This document shows positions 32,951 through 42,390 of a stretch of DNA of 64,000 nt, one piece after another; the stretch's first letter is position 1, and every line of letters starts with the position of its first letter. The notes under the pieces were generated by a model. It did no database searches. It was not told the origin of the DNA and saw only the letters and a program-made list of their open reading frames with translations. A program made the translations under genes and the position numbers. Source of the DNA: Bog-473 sp963821755 (GTDB lineage Bacteria; Actinomycetota; Acidimicrobiia; Acidimicrobiales; RAAP-2); NCBI GenBank assembly GCA_963821755.1, contig CAWGEX010000003.1:868001-932000 (forward strand), in the 5' to 3' direction.

Positions 32951-34036
32951 ATGGCCTCTGCAGTGCGCGGCGTGGTGTCGAGAGAAAAATGGGCGCCCGT
33001 GACCCTCGAGGAGATCATCGTCCCGGCGCCGGGTCCGGGTGAAGCGGTGGTGGCGGTCAAAGCCTGCGGGGTCTGCCACACGGATCTGCACTACCGCGAG
33101 GGAGGGATCAACGACGACTATCCCTTCCTCCTCGGGCACGAGGCGGCGGGCATCGTCGAGTCGGTGGGAAGCGATGTCACCGGCGTCGCTCCGGGCGACT
33201 TCGTGATCCTCAACTGGCGCGCCGTGTGCGGCGACTGCCGTGCGTGCCGGCGGGGCCGCCCCTGGTACTGCTTCGCCACCCACAACGCCACTCAGAAGAT
33301 GACGTTGGCTGACGGCACGCCGCTCTCCCCCGCACTGGGCATCGGCGCCTTCGCCGACCAGACGTTGGTGGCCGCCGGGCAGTGCACCAAGGTCGACCGG
33401 CGGGCGCGTCCCGAAGCGGTGGGTTTGTTGGGCTGCGGCGTGATGGCCGGCCTGGGTGCGGCCATGTTCACGGGCCAGGTGGGACCGGGCGATTCGGTCG
33501 CCGTCTTCGGCTGCGGCGGCGTGGGGTGCGCCGCCATCGCCGGCGCCCGGCTGGCCGGAGCCAGCACGGTGATTGCCATCGACCTCGACCCGAGCAAGCT
33601 CGCGGCGGCGACGGCTTTTGGGGCCACCCATACCGTCGATGCGAGCGCCAGCGATCCCGTCACGGCCGTGCAGGGCCTTACCGGCGGCAACGGCGCCGAT
33701 GTCTGCATCGAGGCAGTCGGCCATCCCAAGGTGATGGAGCAGGCGTTCTACGCCCGCGACCTGGCCGGCACCCTGGTCCAAGTCGGCGTCCCCACCCCCG
33801 ACATGCGGATCGACCTGCCGATGATCGATTTCTTCGGCCGGGGCGGGGTACTCAAGCCCAGCTGGTACGGCGACTGCTTGCCCTCTCGAGACTTTCCCAT
33901 GCTGGTTGACCTCTACCTGGCCGGTCGCCTCGATCTGGACCTCTTCGTCACCGAGACCATTCCCCTCGACGGCGTGGAGCAGGCCTTCGCGCGCATGCAG
34001 CGGGGCGAGGTGCTGCGTTCCGTCGTCGTCCTGTAG
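32951..34036 (+). CDS. mscR: S-(hydroxymethyl)mycothiol dehydrogenase (mycothiol-dependent formaldehyde dehydrogenase)
   Basis: A zinc-dependent medium-chain dehydrogenase of 361 residues. Catalytic zinc ligands Cys42 (CGVCHTD) and His63 (LLGHEAAG), structural zinc cysteines 93, 96, 99 and 107, and the coenzyme loop GCGGVG are present. The blocks HTDLHYREGGIND, HNATQKMTLADGTPLSPALG and LKPSWYGDCLPSRDFP are characteristic of the MscR/AdhE2 branch, which oxidises the formaldehyde-mycothiol adduct to the formyl thioester using NAD. This implies that the host makes mycothiol. It lies about 100 bp after the sulfate importer in the same direction; a sulfur (cysteine, mycothiol) link is plausible. 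A hairpin follows. Confidence 0.92.
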   Translation: MASAVRGVVSREKWAPVTLEEIIVPAPGPGEAVVAVKACGVCHTDLHYREGGINDDYPFLLGHEAAGIVESVGSDVTGVAPGDFVILNWRAVCGDCRACRRGRPWYCFATHNATQKMTLADGTPLSPALGIGAFADQTLVAAGQCTKVDRRARPEAVGLLGCGVMAGLGAAMFTGQVGPGDSVAVFGCGGVGCAAIAGARLAGASTVIAIDLDPSKLAAATAFGATHTVDASASDPVTAVQGLTGGNGADVCIEAVGHPKVMEQAFYARDLAGTLVQVGVPTPDMRIDLPMIDFFGRGGVLKPSWYGDCLPSRDFPMLVDLYLAGRLDLDLFVTETIPLDGVEQAFARMQRGEVLRSVVVL

Positions 34037-34056
34037 TTCTCGGCGCCCTCCCCGGG

Positions 34057-34075
34057 CAGGAGTCAGCCGCTCCTG
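34057..34075. terminator. Hairpin between mscR and the convergent surface-protein gene
   Basis: CAGGAG-TCAGCCG-CTCCTG, perfect 6-bp arms in an 87-bp gap between two convergent genes. It could terminate transcription from both sides. Confidence 0.5.
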
Positions 34076-34123
34076 AGAGAAGGGCTTCGGAAAGCGAGCG
34101 TCAGGGAAGTTTCGCCCGTATTG

Positions 34124-34825
34124 TCACAGCACGTACCCCGTCACGTCGAAGACGACGTGGGTCGTGGCCGTCGTGTAGATGATGATCTCGCCCCCGTTCA
34201 TCAGGACCACGCAGAAATTCGCCCGCGCCACATCGCCGGATTGGAAGTTGAGGTTGGAGACGGCCGGAGGAGCTGTTTCCGCCGCGGCATAAAGAGTGAG
34301 AAAGCCGTCGGCGGAAGGTGCGGCGGCGGTCGCATTGCCGATGACGCCCGTTGCATTCGGGGGAATCGTGATGCCATTGACGGTCACTCCGCCGATGGTG
34401 ACAACGACGCCCGAGTTCGCAGGGACCGGACCTGCTGGCCGGTCCGGCACGGCCGGACTCCCCGCTTCCCGCGTATCGAGCACCCTGATGGGCGTCGGTA
34501 CCAGGAAGACCGACTTACCGGGGGGAAGAGCAGCGGCAGCCGGTACGGCTCCAATCAACGTCGATCCGACCGCCAGTCCTACGCCACTCGCGGCAACTCC
34601 ACCCAAGGCAAGCAGGGCATCACGCCGGGACACCGGTTGGGCAACCGTCTCGGTTGTGTCGCTCACCGTCAATTCGGGACCGACGAACGGGGCCGCTGGA
34701 TGCGGCCGCAGTGCCGTTTCGCCGGCATGGTCTCGCTCCTCAAGCTGTGCGAGGCGTTCGCCCATCCGGGCAATGTCGGCCCTGAGATCCTCGTATTCCG
34801 CCGCAGCGTTCCCAACGTCAGACAT
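34124..34825 (-). CDS. Tat-exported surface protein with N-terminal coiled coil
   Basis: 233 residues from ATG 34825, which has a perfect AAGGAGG six bases upstream; a longer open frame to 35017 is unlikely. Residues about 5-40 form a heptad-like acidic/basic helix (EYEDLRADIARMGERLAQLEE). Then SRRDALLALGG and a hydrophobic core (about 77-105) form a Tat-like signal, placed unusually far from the N-terminus. The mature part (VPTPIRVLDTREAGS ... TTHVVFDVTGYVL) matches a repeated beta-strand domain common on actinobacterial secreted proteins, with no known activity. The delayed signal could instead act as a membrane anchor with the coiled coil inside the cell. Confidence 0.78.
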   Translation of the reverse strand: MSDVGNAAAEYEDLRADIARMGERLAQLEERDHAGETALRPHPAAPFVGPELTVSDTTETVAQPVSRRDALLALGGVAASGVGLAVGSTLIGAVPAAAALPPGKSVFLVPTPIRVLDTREAGSPAVPDRPAGPVPANSGVVVTIGGVTVNGITIPPNATGVIGNATAAAPSADGFLTLYAAAETAPPAVSNLNFQSGDVARANFCVVLMNGGEIIIYTTATTHVVFDVTGYVL

Positions 34826-35080
34826 GTCCGCCTCCTTAGTGCCGGGAACTCTCGGAAAATCGCAACGACGCTGTCGCGGCGCCGGTATGAACCCACCGAT
34901 GATGCCGATTGGACGATATACCTCCTTACATCCAACGTCTCCGGACCCAGGTACTTCCATCGTCGACGATTCGGCCTGCGGAGGCGTCGGACCCATTCGA
35001 GATGGTGGGGTGGTCATCCCTCGGCGGTCTTCGCTCAGTCGGGCCGGTGCCGCCTCGACGAGCGTCGTCTCGGCGCCCCG

Positions 35081-36359
35081 TCAGTGCCCGCCTGATCGCC
35101 GGGCCATGAAGTCGGCGTATTTGACCAGATCGGGATCCTCCGCCATGGCGTCCGCAAACTTCAATCGCGCCGCGGCACGCTTGGTGGGGAAGTAGTCGGT
35201 CGGCCACACGCCCTCATGGGGCCGGTAGCTCTTCAGGACGTTTCGAGCCACGGTCACCTGGTGCACCTCGTCGACGCCGTCCATGACGCTCATGGCCGGC
35301 GAGCCCGCCCACATGGCCTGCAACGGGGTCAGGTCGGTCACCCCCAGCGAGCCCAGAATGTGGATGGCCCGATACGACACCTCCCGTAGAACCTTGGCCG
35401 CGGTGTACTTGCAGGCGGCGATCTGGGTGCGGGACTCCTGCGTGCTCGAGTTGTCGATGGTCCAGGCCGTCCAGAGGACCAGGAGACGGAGCATGTTGAT
35501 CTCGGCGTACGACTCGGCGATGGCGCTCTGTACCATCTGGTGTTCGGCGATGATCTTGCCGTGCGATTCACGGCTCAGGGCCCGCTCGCACATCATGTCG
35601 AAGGCCCGCTTGCACTGCGCGATAGCTCGCATGGCGTGATGAATGCGGCCCCCGCCCAGACGGCGCTGGGCCAGCACCTTGCCCCCGTCCTCGGGCCCGA
35701 GCAGGTGGTCGAGCGGGACGCGGACCTCGTTGTAAATGATGTGGTCGTGCGTCCGGGGAACATCCATGATCTCGCACGCCCGGCGCATCCCTGGGCACAA
35801 TGAAGATGCCGTTGGTGCACATCACGAAAATGATGTCGGCGAAACGCCCGGCGCTCGTGAACCACTTCTCCCCGTTGATGACCCACTCATCACCGTCCCG
35901 CACGGCTGTGGTCTTGAAGAGGTTGGGGTCTGATCCGCCCTGCGGTTCCGTCATTGAATAGGCCGACCAGATCTCCTGGTTGATGAGCGGCGTCAGCCAA
36001 CGGTCCTTCTGCACCTCCGTGCCGTAGGCCGCCAGTATCTCCATGTTCCCCGTGTCGGGAGCTTGGCATCCGAAGATCGAAGGGGCCGTCCCGTAGCGAC
36101 CGAGAATCTCGTTGACCAGGGCCAGTTTGAGTTGACCGAAACCCGGGCCCCCGAGCTCCTTGTCCAAGAAGATCGCCCAGAGACCTCGCTCCTTGACCTG
36201 GGCCTTGAGCGGGTCAACCAGTGCCTTCATTTTCGGGTCACGCATCCGCACGGCAAACGGGAAGACCAGTTCAAGCGGTTCAATCTCCTCCCGGCAGAAC
36301 TGATCCACCCAATCCAACTGCTCCTGGAACTCCGGCTCCGTCGAGAAATCCCAAGCCAC
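35081..36359 (-). pseudogene. Acyl-CoA dehydrogenase, frame broken near 35774
   Basis: The gene starts at GTG 36359, with GAGGAGG just upstream, and encodes VAWDFSTEPEFQEQLDWVD. The first frame continues through YSMTEPQGGSDPN and WFTSAGRFADIIF to RDAPG. One extra G (around 35774) then shifts the frame. The second frame carries the rest, with RVPLDHLLGPEDGGKVLAQR and HILGSLGVTDLTPLQAMWAG, to 35081. Removing the base gives about 425 residues, normal for this branch of large actinobacterial acyl-CoA dehydrogenases. Nothing else is damaged, so base-calling error is as likely as real loss. Divergent from the TetR gene, with a palindrome between. Confidence 0.82.
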
Positions 36360-36377
36360 CCGGCCTCCTCTATGATC

Positions 36378-36393
36378 TAATGCAATTGCATTA
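36378..36393. promoter_or_regulatory. 16-bp perfect palindrome, candidate TetR operator
   Basis: TAATGCAATTGCATTA lies between the divergent acyl-CoA dehydrogenase (start 36359) and TetR (start about 36438). It is markedly AT-rich against the background. Best candidate for a site controlling both genes. Confidence 0.65.
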
Positions 36394-36437
36394 TTTGTGC
36401 TGATTCCACCGTAGCGGTTGACCCAGGAGGTGGTCCA

Positions 36438-37096
36438 CTGGCTCGCGACGCCGAACCGACCAAGGACGCTCTGGTGTCCGCCGCCGAGAAACTCTTCGCG
36501 GCGCGGGGGGTCGACCGGGTGAGTTTGCGTGAGATCAACCGGGCCTCGGGCGCCCGCAACGCGGTCGCTCTGCAGTATCACTTCGGCGACCGGGACGGCA
36601 TCGTAGGGCGGTCGTCCGCAAGCACTATCGACAGGTGGACCGGCAACGACACCAGATGCTCGACGCCTACGAGGCCGGGTCGCATGATGACGTCCGCAAG
36701 CTGAGCGCAGCATTGGTTCTCCCGGCGGCCGCCAAACTGGCCGACATCGACGGTGGACCGGAGTACCTGCGCATCGCCGCCGAGCTGCTCAATCGACCGA
36801 CGGGAGCCTTCGACCCCGACACCCCATTCGACATGTCGGCCTCTATCGACCGGTGGCGGGCGCTGGTGGGTCCATTCTTGGAGCAGGACGCCACCCGTCT
36901 GCATCGACGGTTCACCGCCATCCGGTTCTCGGCTATGGAACTCGGTCGCCGGGCTCAGACCGCACCGCACCGGGACGACCGGCTCTTCACCAGCCAACTG
37001 GTCGATCTGGTCACGGCCCTTCTGTTGGCACCGGTCTCCCCGCAGACGGCGACCCTGGCGACACGCCGGCGTCGACATCGACGAACGCCCTCATGA
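36438..37096 (+). pseudogene. TetR family regulator, frame broken near 36605
   Basis: The N-terminal segment LARDAEPTKDALVSAAEKLFAARG then VSLREINRASGARNAVALQYHF is a clear TetR helix-turn-helix. The frame has no ATG, GTG or TTG before this block; a CTG at 36438 sits 8 bp after a perfect AGGAGG and matches where homologues start, so CTG may be the start (GTG 36474 would truncate the first helix). Near 36605 one base (C before GGG) seems missing. The following frame continues RKHYRQVDRQRHQMLDAYE-like sequence to 37096. Restored length is about 219 residues. Divergent from the acyl-CoA dehydrogenase; likely its regulator. Confidence 0.75.
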
Positions 37097-37169
37097 ACGG
37101 CTGTATCACCTGGAGGCAGACCGCATTCTCAGGGTCGAGCGGTCCGGCGCTGCGTGGTATGCCTGTCGG

Positions 37170-38837
37170 GTGAGTTTTCCTCTGGTTCCCTTCGCGCCTC
37201 GGGTCGGTCTTCGGGGCATGGTGAATGCGGCGGACCAATTGGCGTCACATGCCGGCGTCGCCATGTTGGAACGAGGTGGCAGCGCGGCCGACGCCGCGGT
37301 GGCCGCCGCCGCGGTGATGGCCGTCACCAGCCCGCATCTGTGCGGGATGGGCGGAGACCTCCTCGCCATGGTCTCTGCCCCGGGGGCCGATCCGGAGGCG
37401 CTGTTGGCGATCGGGCGAGCCGGATCCGGCGTCAGTGCGACCGGGTTACGAGCCGAGGGCCACATGGTCATGCCGGTGCGCGGTGACCTCCGGAGTGTCC
37501 CCGTCCCTGGAGCGGTCGATGGATGGCTCGCCTTGCTCGACCGCTTCGGAAGGCTCCCACTCGGCACCGTATTGGGTCCCGCCATCGAGTTGGCCGAGGA
37601 GGGGTTCGTCGCGTCCCTCCTCTTGACGTTGGCCAGCCATCTCATCTTCCAGGTACCGGGCGCCCAGGAGCTCTGTCCCGATGGGCCGTTGGACCTCGAA
37701 CAGCACGTGCGGCTACCCGGCATCGCCCGGGCTTTGCGGTCAATCGTCGCCGACGGTCGTGAGGGGTTCTACCAAGGAGAGTTCGGTGGCCAGTTGCTCG
37801 ACCTCGGTAGCGGCGTCTATGTCCCGAGCGATCTGGAGCACAATGCGGCCGACTGGTGCACACCCCTCCGACTCCGCGTCTGGGACCATGACCTGTGGAC
37901 CGTCCCACCGCCCTCTCAGGGATACCTCACCCTGGCCAGCTCGTGGATCGCCGAACAGGTGGGGATCGGGGACGACCCGACCGATCCCATGTGGGCCCAC
38001 ATCGTCGTCGAGGCATCGCGTGCCGCCGGACATGACCGTCCGGAGATGCTCTATGACGGCGCTGACGGCATGGCGTTGCTGTCCGAGGCGCGCCTCCGCC
38101 GCGCCGCGGACCGATTCCGGCCGGGTCACGCCGCAGCCCCGGACGTCGGACCGGACGTCTCCGGCAGCCCGGCGGCCGGCAGCACCAGCGGAAGCGGCAC
38201 GGCAATCCCACGAATGGGTGACGGCGACACCACGCACCTGTGCGCCATCGATGCCGACGGCCTGGGCATCTCTTTGACCCAATCCAACGCCCTCGATTTC
38301 GGGTCCCACTTCGTGGCCGGTTCGACGGGGATCTTTCTGCATAACCGCGGTGTCGGATTCTCCCTCGAGGCTGACCACCCCGCCGAACTCGCGCCAGGGC
38401 GAAGGCCGCCCCACACCTTGTCCCCCATGCTGGCCACGACGCCAGATGGCGCGCTCTCCCATCTTGTCGGCGCCATGGGGGGTGACGCCCAGCCCCAGAT
38501 CCATCTCCAAGCGCTGGCCCGCATGCTGCCGGGCGGGCAGGACCCGGCCACCGCGCTGGCGGGCGCCAGGCTCGCCCTCGACGCTCAGGCCGCCGGACCG
38601 TTCCGGATGTGGTGGGGCGACGACCTGGCCGTGTGTGTGGAAGCGCATGCTCCACCGGCCTGGAACGAAGGTCTCTCCAGCCGAGGGCATCGCGTGAGGC
38701 AGATCAGCGCCTTCGACCCCACTGCCGTGGGCTGCTCCCAGATCATCGCGGTCCGTCGGAACGTGGCACGCGGAACACGTCACTACGTGGGCGCATCAGA
38801 TCCCCGCAGTCCAGATGGGACCACGGCCAGCCGGTAG
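37170..38837 (+). CDS. ggt: Gamma-glutamyltransferase family protein
   Basis: An N-terminal nucleophile hydrolase of about 555 residues from GTG 37170. The cleavage/nucleophile site GDTTHLCAIDADG places the catalytic Thr at about 354, with SLTQSNALDFGS and TLSPMLATTPDG blocks following. GMVNAADQLASHAGVAMLERGGSAADAAVAAA is the usual start of the large subunit. No signal peptide is visible, so it is probably cytosolic, unlike E. coli GGT. An insertion of about 15 Gly/Ser/Ala residues (PAAGSTSGSGT) precedes the cleavage site. The family hydrolyses gamma-glutamyl peptides or related amides; in actinobacteria many act on other substrates. Confidence 0.87.
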   Translation: MSFPLVPFAPRVGLRGMVNAADQLASHAGVAMLERGGSAADAAVAAAAVMAVTSPHLCGMGGDLLAMVSAPGADPEALLAIGRAGSGVSATGLRAEGHMVMPVRGDLRSVPVPGAVDGWLALLDRFGRLPLGTVLGPAIELAEEGFVASLLLTLASHLIFQVPGAQELCPDGPLDLEQHVRLPGIARALRSIVADGREGFYQGEFGGQLLDLGSGVYVPSDLEHNAADWCTPLRLRVWDHDLWTVPPPSQGYLTLASSWIAEQVGIGDDPTDPMWAHIVVEASRAAGHDRPEMLYDGADGMALLSEARLRRAADRFRPGHAAAPDVGPDVSGSPAAGSTSGSGTAIPRMGDGDTTHLCAIDADGLGISLTQSNALDFGSHFVAGSTGIFLHNRGVGFSLEADHPAELAPGRRPPHTLSPMLATTPDGALSHLVGAMGGDAQPQIHLQALARMLPGGQDPATALAGARLALDAQAAGPFRMWWGDDLAVCVEAHAPPAWNEGLSSRGHRVRQISAFDPTAVGCSQIIAVRRNVARGTRHYVGASDPRSPDGTTASR

Positions 38838-38838
38838 A

Positions 38839-39063
38839 TCAACGCAGCGCGAGGCCGGCGATCGTGGCGCCCAGCACGACGGCACCGAGCATCCGTCGAA
38901 AAGGATTGACACCCCGCACGACCTCGTCGAGCGCCCACACCAGAAGGGCCAAGCCGGCGACCACCCGGCCGGCGGTCGCGATACCACCCGAGGGATGGAG
39001 GGAACGCAGTGCCACCGTGACGAGACCGAAAATCACCAGTGGCGCGTTAGGCCACTGAGCCAC
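38839..39063 (-). CDS. Small membrane protein, unrecognised
   Basis: 74 residues from GTG 39063. Two or three hydrophobic stretches (LVIFGLVTVAL, VVAGLALLVWALDEVV, MLGAVVLGATIAGLAL). In-frame sequence continues upstream as RRAANWTFRNRLTGAIT without an ATG, so the true protein may be longer. I do not know the family. Its stop is 1 bp from that of the convergent gamma-glutamyltransferase gene. Confidence 0.5.
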   Translation of the reverse strand: MAQWPNAPLVIFGLVTVALRSLHPSGGIATAGRVVAGLALLVWALDEVVRGVNPFRRMLGAVVLGATIAGLALR

Positions 39064-39342
39064 CGTGATGGCACCGGTCAGTCGGTTGCGAAAGGTCCAG
39101 TTGGCCGCTCGACGAATCTTCTTGCGCCTCGCCCATGACCTTCATCAACCCCGGGCACGCATGTCTACAGGGTGCCACGGCTCGCCGACCCGCTTCTGAT
39201 GTGCTTCGCTACTGCGAATGCCGACCACCCATTCGGGCCCTCTGCGCCGACGAGCACTGCCCTCAATTCTCACCGGCCTGGTGGCGTTCGCCGGCTCTAC
39301 CGCGACGGTCGACGTCACGTCGGCCGGGGTCGCCGTCCGCTC

Positions 39343-40988
39343 GTGTCCAGCGAGTTGACCACTCCTCAGAAGGCCGTGGGGAAAGCCGGGAGCAGCTTTG
39401 TCCTGGCCGTCCTGGCGTCCAGCCAGTTCCTGATGACTCTCGACACATCGGTCATGAACGTGGCCATCCGTCAGGTGGCAGCCGACGTCGGCACCACCGT
39501 GACCGGCGTGCAAACGGCCATCACGCTCTACGCGTTGGTCATGGCGTCCTTCATGATCACGGGCGGCAAGATCGGCACCATCATTGGGCGGCGACGGGCC
39601 TTTGCCATCGGCCTGGCGATCTACGGCGTGGGGTCGGTGACCACCGCGCCGGCGCCCAACCTCGGCGTGCTCATCTTCGGCTGGTCGCTCCTCGAGGGAC
39701 TCGGTGCTGCACTCATCATGCCGGCCATCGTCGGGCTGGTGGCCTCCAACTTCCCCCAAGAACGACGGTCGTCCGCCTACGGGATGATCGCGGCGGCCAG
39801 CGCCGTCGCCGTCGCGGTGGGGCCATTGATCGGAGGTGCCGTCACCACCTTTGCCTCGTGGCGTTGGGTCTTTGTGGCCGAGGTCCTGATCGTCCTCGTC
39901 ATCCTCTCGTTGGTCCGCAGGATCCACGACGCGCCCAGCCCGGTGACCACTCCGGCCTTTGACGTTGTCGGGGCCATACTCTCCATCCTCGGTCTCTCGC
40001 TCACCGTGTTCGGTGTGCTCAAGTCCGGGGACGGGGCTGGGTGCGGACCAAGCCCGGCGGTCCGTCGGTCTTCGGCACGTCGCCGGTGCTGTGGCTCCTC
40101 CTCGGCGGCCTTCTCCTTCTGTTCTGTCTCATGCTGTGGGAAAGCCGTCGAGTGGAGCGCGGGCAAGAACCTCTCGTCAAGCCGGTCATGCTGCGCAACC
40201 GGCAGCTGCTGGGCGGGCTCTCAATGTTCTTCTTTCAGTTCTTCATACAGTCGGGCGTGTTCTTCGCCATTCCGCTCTTCCTGTCGGTGGTACTCGAGCT
40301 CTCGGCCCTCCAGACGGGGGCGCGCCTGTTGCCCCTTTCGTTCGCGCTCCTGGTGGCGGCCGTCGGGATTCCGCGGTTGGCCCCTCGGGTCGCTCCCCGC
40401 CTGATTGTGCGGTGCGGGCTCCTCGCGATGCTGGCGGGCATTCTGGTGCTCATCGGGGGGCTCAGTCCCGGAGCGGATGCTGGCATCGTTGCGATCCCAA
40501 TGCTGCTGATGGGGTTCGGGATCGGCGCACTGGCTTCCCAACTCGGCGCCATCACCGTGTCGGCCGTGTCGGACAACGACAGCGCCGAAGTCGGCGGCAT
40601 CCAGAACACGGTCACCAATTTCGGTGCGGCGTTGGGTACGGCCTTGGTCGGTGCCGTCCTCATTTCGAGCCTCACCGCTGGGCTCCTTCACGGCGTGGAA
40701 GCCAACTCGGCCATCCCAGCCAGCGTGAAGACCCAGGCCACAGTCCAGATGGCTGGCGGCGTCCCCTTCATTTCCGATACCGACCTCCGCCGGGAACTGG
40801 CCACTGCCTCGGTGCCGCAGAGCACCGCCGATGCCATCGTGGCGGAGAACAGCACCGCCCGCTTGAACGCCCTGCGTGATGCTTCGTGGGTCGTCGCCCT
40901 CGTCGCCGCGGTGGCCCTCCTCTTTACGGGTCTCGTGCCGAAGATTCCTCTCGGCCAGCGGGAAAAACGGCCGGAGAAGACCGCGTAA
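39343..40988 (+). pseudogene. MFS exporter (DHA2 family), frame broken near 40036
   Basis: The first frame runs from GTG 39343 (VSSELTTPQKAVGKAGSS) through LASSQFLMTLDTSVMNVAIRQ, GRRRAFAIG and LIMPAIVGLVASNFPQERR to FGVLKSGDG. A run of four G at 40033-40036 is probably one base short. The second frame then continues GWVRTKPGGPSVFGTSP and eight more hydrophobic segments to 40988. Restored length is about 548 residues with 14 helices, the normal DHA2 size. Drug or metabolite efflux is the expected role. The break lies in a homopolymer, which favours a sequencing artefact. Confidence 0.82.
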
Positions 40989-41141
40989 CGCGTCTCATTC
41001 GGCTGAGGCGCACCCCGCAACCCGCCGGTTCGGGGGTCAGGCCCGCGGCCACGTGCCCCGATACCCACGGGATCGGTCTGTCGCGTAGCATCTTCGGTGT
41101 CGTGCGGCCAGCTGAGAAAGGCCGCTGAAGGGGGATATGCA

Positions 41142-42213
41142 GTGCGAGGTCGTGCCGATTCACTCGATGTCACCATGGACGTGGATGCGTCGGCCGCAAT
41201 GCCCTCCCCCAAGATGACCGATGGAAGCCCCCGATCGCTGGCGGAACGCCTGCGCATCAACCGGCACACTCCGCAGTCAACTCCGGCACCCAGACGCTTG
41301 GCGCGGCACCCGTTCGGCGTTGTCATATCGGCAATGGCGGCTGCCCTCCTCCCGTTAGGCCTGGCCTTCATCCCCGCGTCGGTCTGAGGAGCTCGCTTCG
41401 ACCAAGCCTTCCGCCACGTCAGCCCCAGCGACGAAGACGGGCTCATCCATGAACGGGATGTCGATGACACCCAAACACGGCTCGTCCACGAGCTCCGTGG
41501 ATATGTCGGGCATGGCCGGACTGGGTGTGACGGACCCCAATTGGAAGTACACCGGTTCCCCGCTCCCAGCGGCTGAGGTGACGGAACTCACCACCATAAG
41601 CGCCCGCACTGATCTCGGTCACCAAATGCAGACGCCGAATTGCTCCGCCACTCCGACGTCGAGTCAGGTTCTTGGGGCCACGCAGTATGTGCAAGCCACG
41701 TCAGAGGCTGTGGCCAAGTACAAGGATCTCAGCGCGGCGAAAGCGGCCGGATACTTTCCGATTACCAATCCGAGCTACCCGGTGGTGCACTATCTCAATC
41801 TGGCGTACATGAACATGAAGGACCTGCTCAATCCGAACACGGTCGACTCCTTGGTGTACGCCACCACTCCCAACGGGCCCGTGCTGGTGGCGGCCATGTA
41901 TTTGATGCCGTCCGCGGGCAATGGACCAATGCCCTACGGATGCTTGGTGCAGTGGCATGCCCACACCAATCTGTGCATGTCAGACACCACCAACATGATT
42001 GACGGTTTCACTCCCTGCCCCCCCGGCACTCACCACTACGGTTCCACGCCAATGATGACCCACGTGTGGCAGGTTCCGGTGGCCGGCGGGCCGCTGGCCA
42101 TCGACCCCTCTGATCTCCAAGTGGTGCAGGCGGCAATCATGGCCCAACAAGAGGGCCTGGCCCCAACCACGGCGGCCGCGAGCTCCCCCACAGCGGTGGC
42201 CGCCGCGAAGTAG
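41142..42213 (+). CDS. Membrane-anchored or exported protein of unknown family, probable frame break near 41385
   Basis: The second part (ATG 41449 to 42213, 254 residues) is clearly coding. It has a Met/His-rich start (MNGMSMTPKHG...VDMSGMAG), then YPVVHYLNLAYMN, SLVYATTPNGPVLVAAMYLMPS and a striking CLVQWHAHTNLCMSD. The first part, from GTG 41142 after AAGGGGG, ends in a membrane helix HPFGVVISAMAAALLPLGLAF and stops at 41387. If one G near 41385 is extra, the frames join through SEELASTKPSATSAPATKTGSS, giving a signal-anchor protein with a Ser/Thr/Ala linker. I do not recognise the family. Conserved His/Cys suggests metal binding, which is speculation. Confidence 0.55.
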
Positions 42214-42390
42214 CCACGCCGCTACCATCGCGACGCAGAGCGGTGCGGAGCGGTGTGGCCCCGCGTGCAGCAGCGGTCAGGAGAAGACCCGGTCCGCCGT
42301 TCGATCAGCGCACGCAACCCGAGGAAATTGCCATTGAAATGACCATTTCTCCGTCGATGTGTGCCTGGCGACGGCGGCGCCTTGTGGGTG

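Noticed and set aside
42214..42390. Possible c-di-AMP riboswitch before the RPF-like gene
   Set aside because: No recognisable conserved core and the gap is short.
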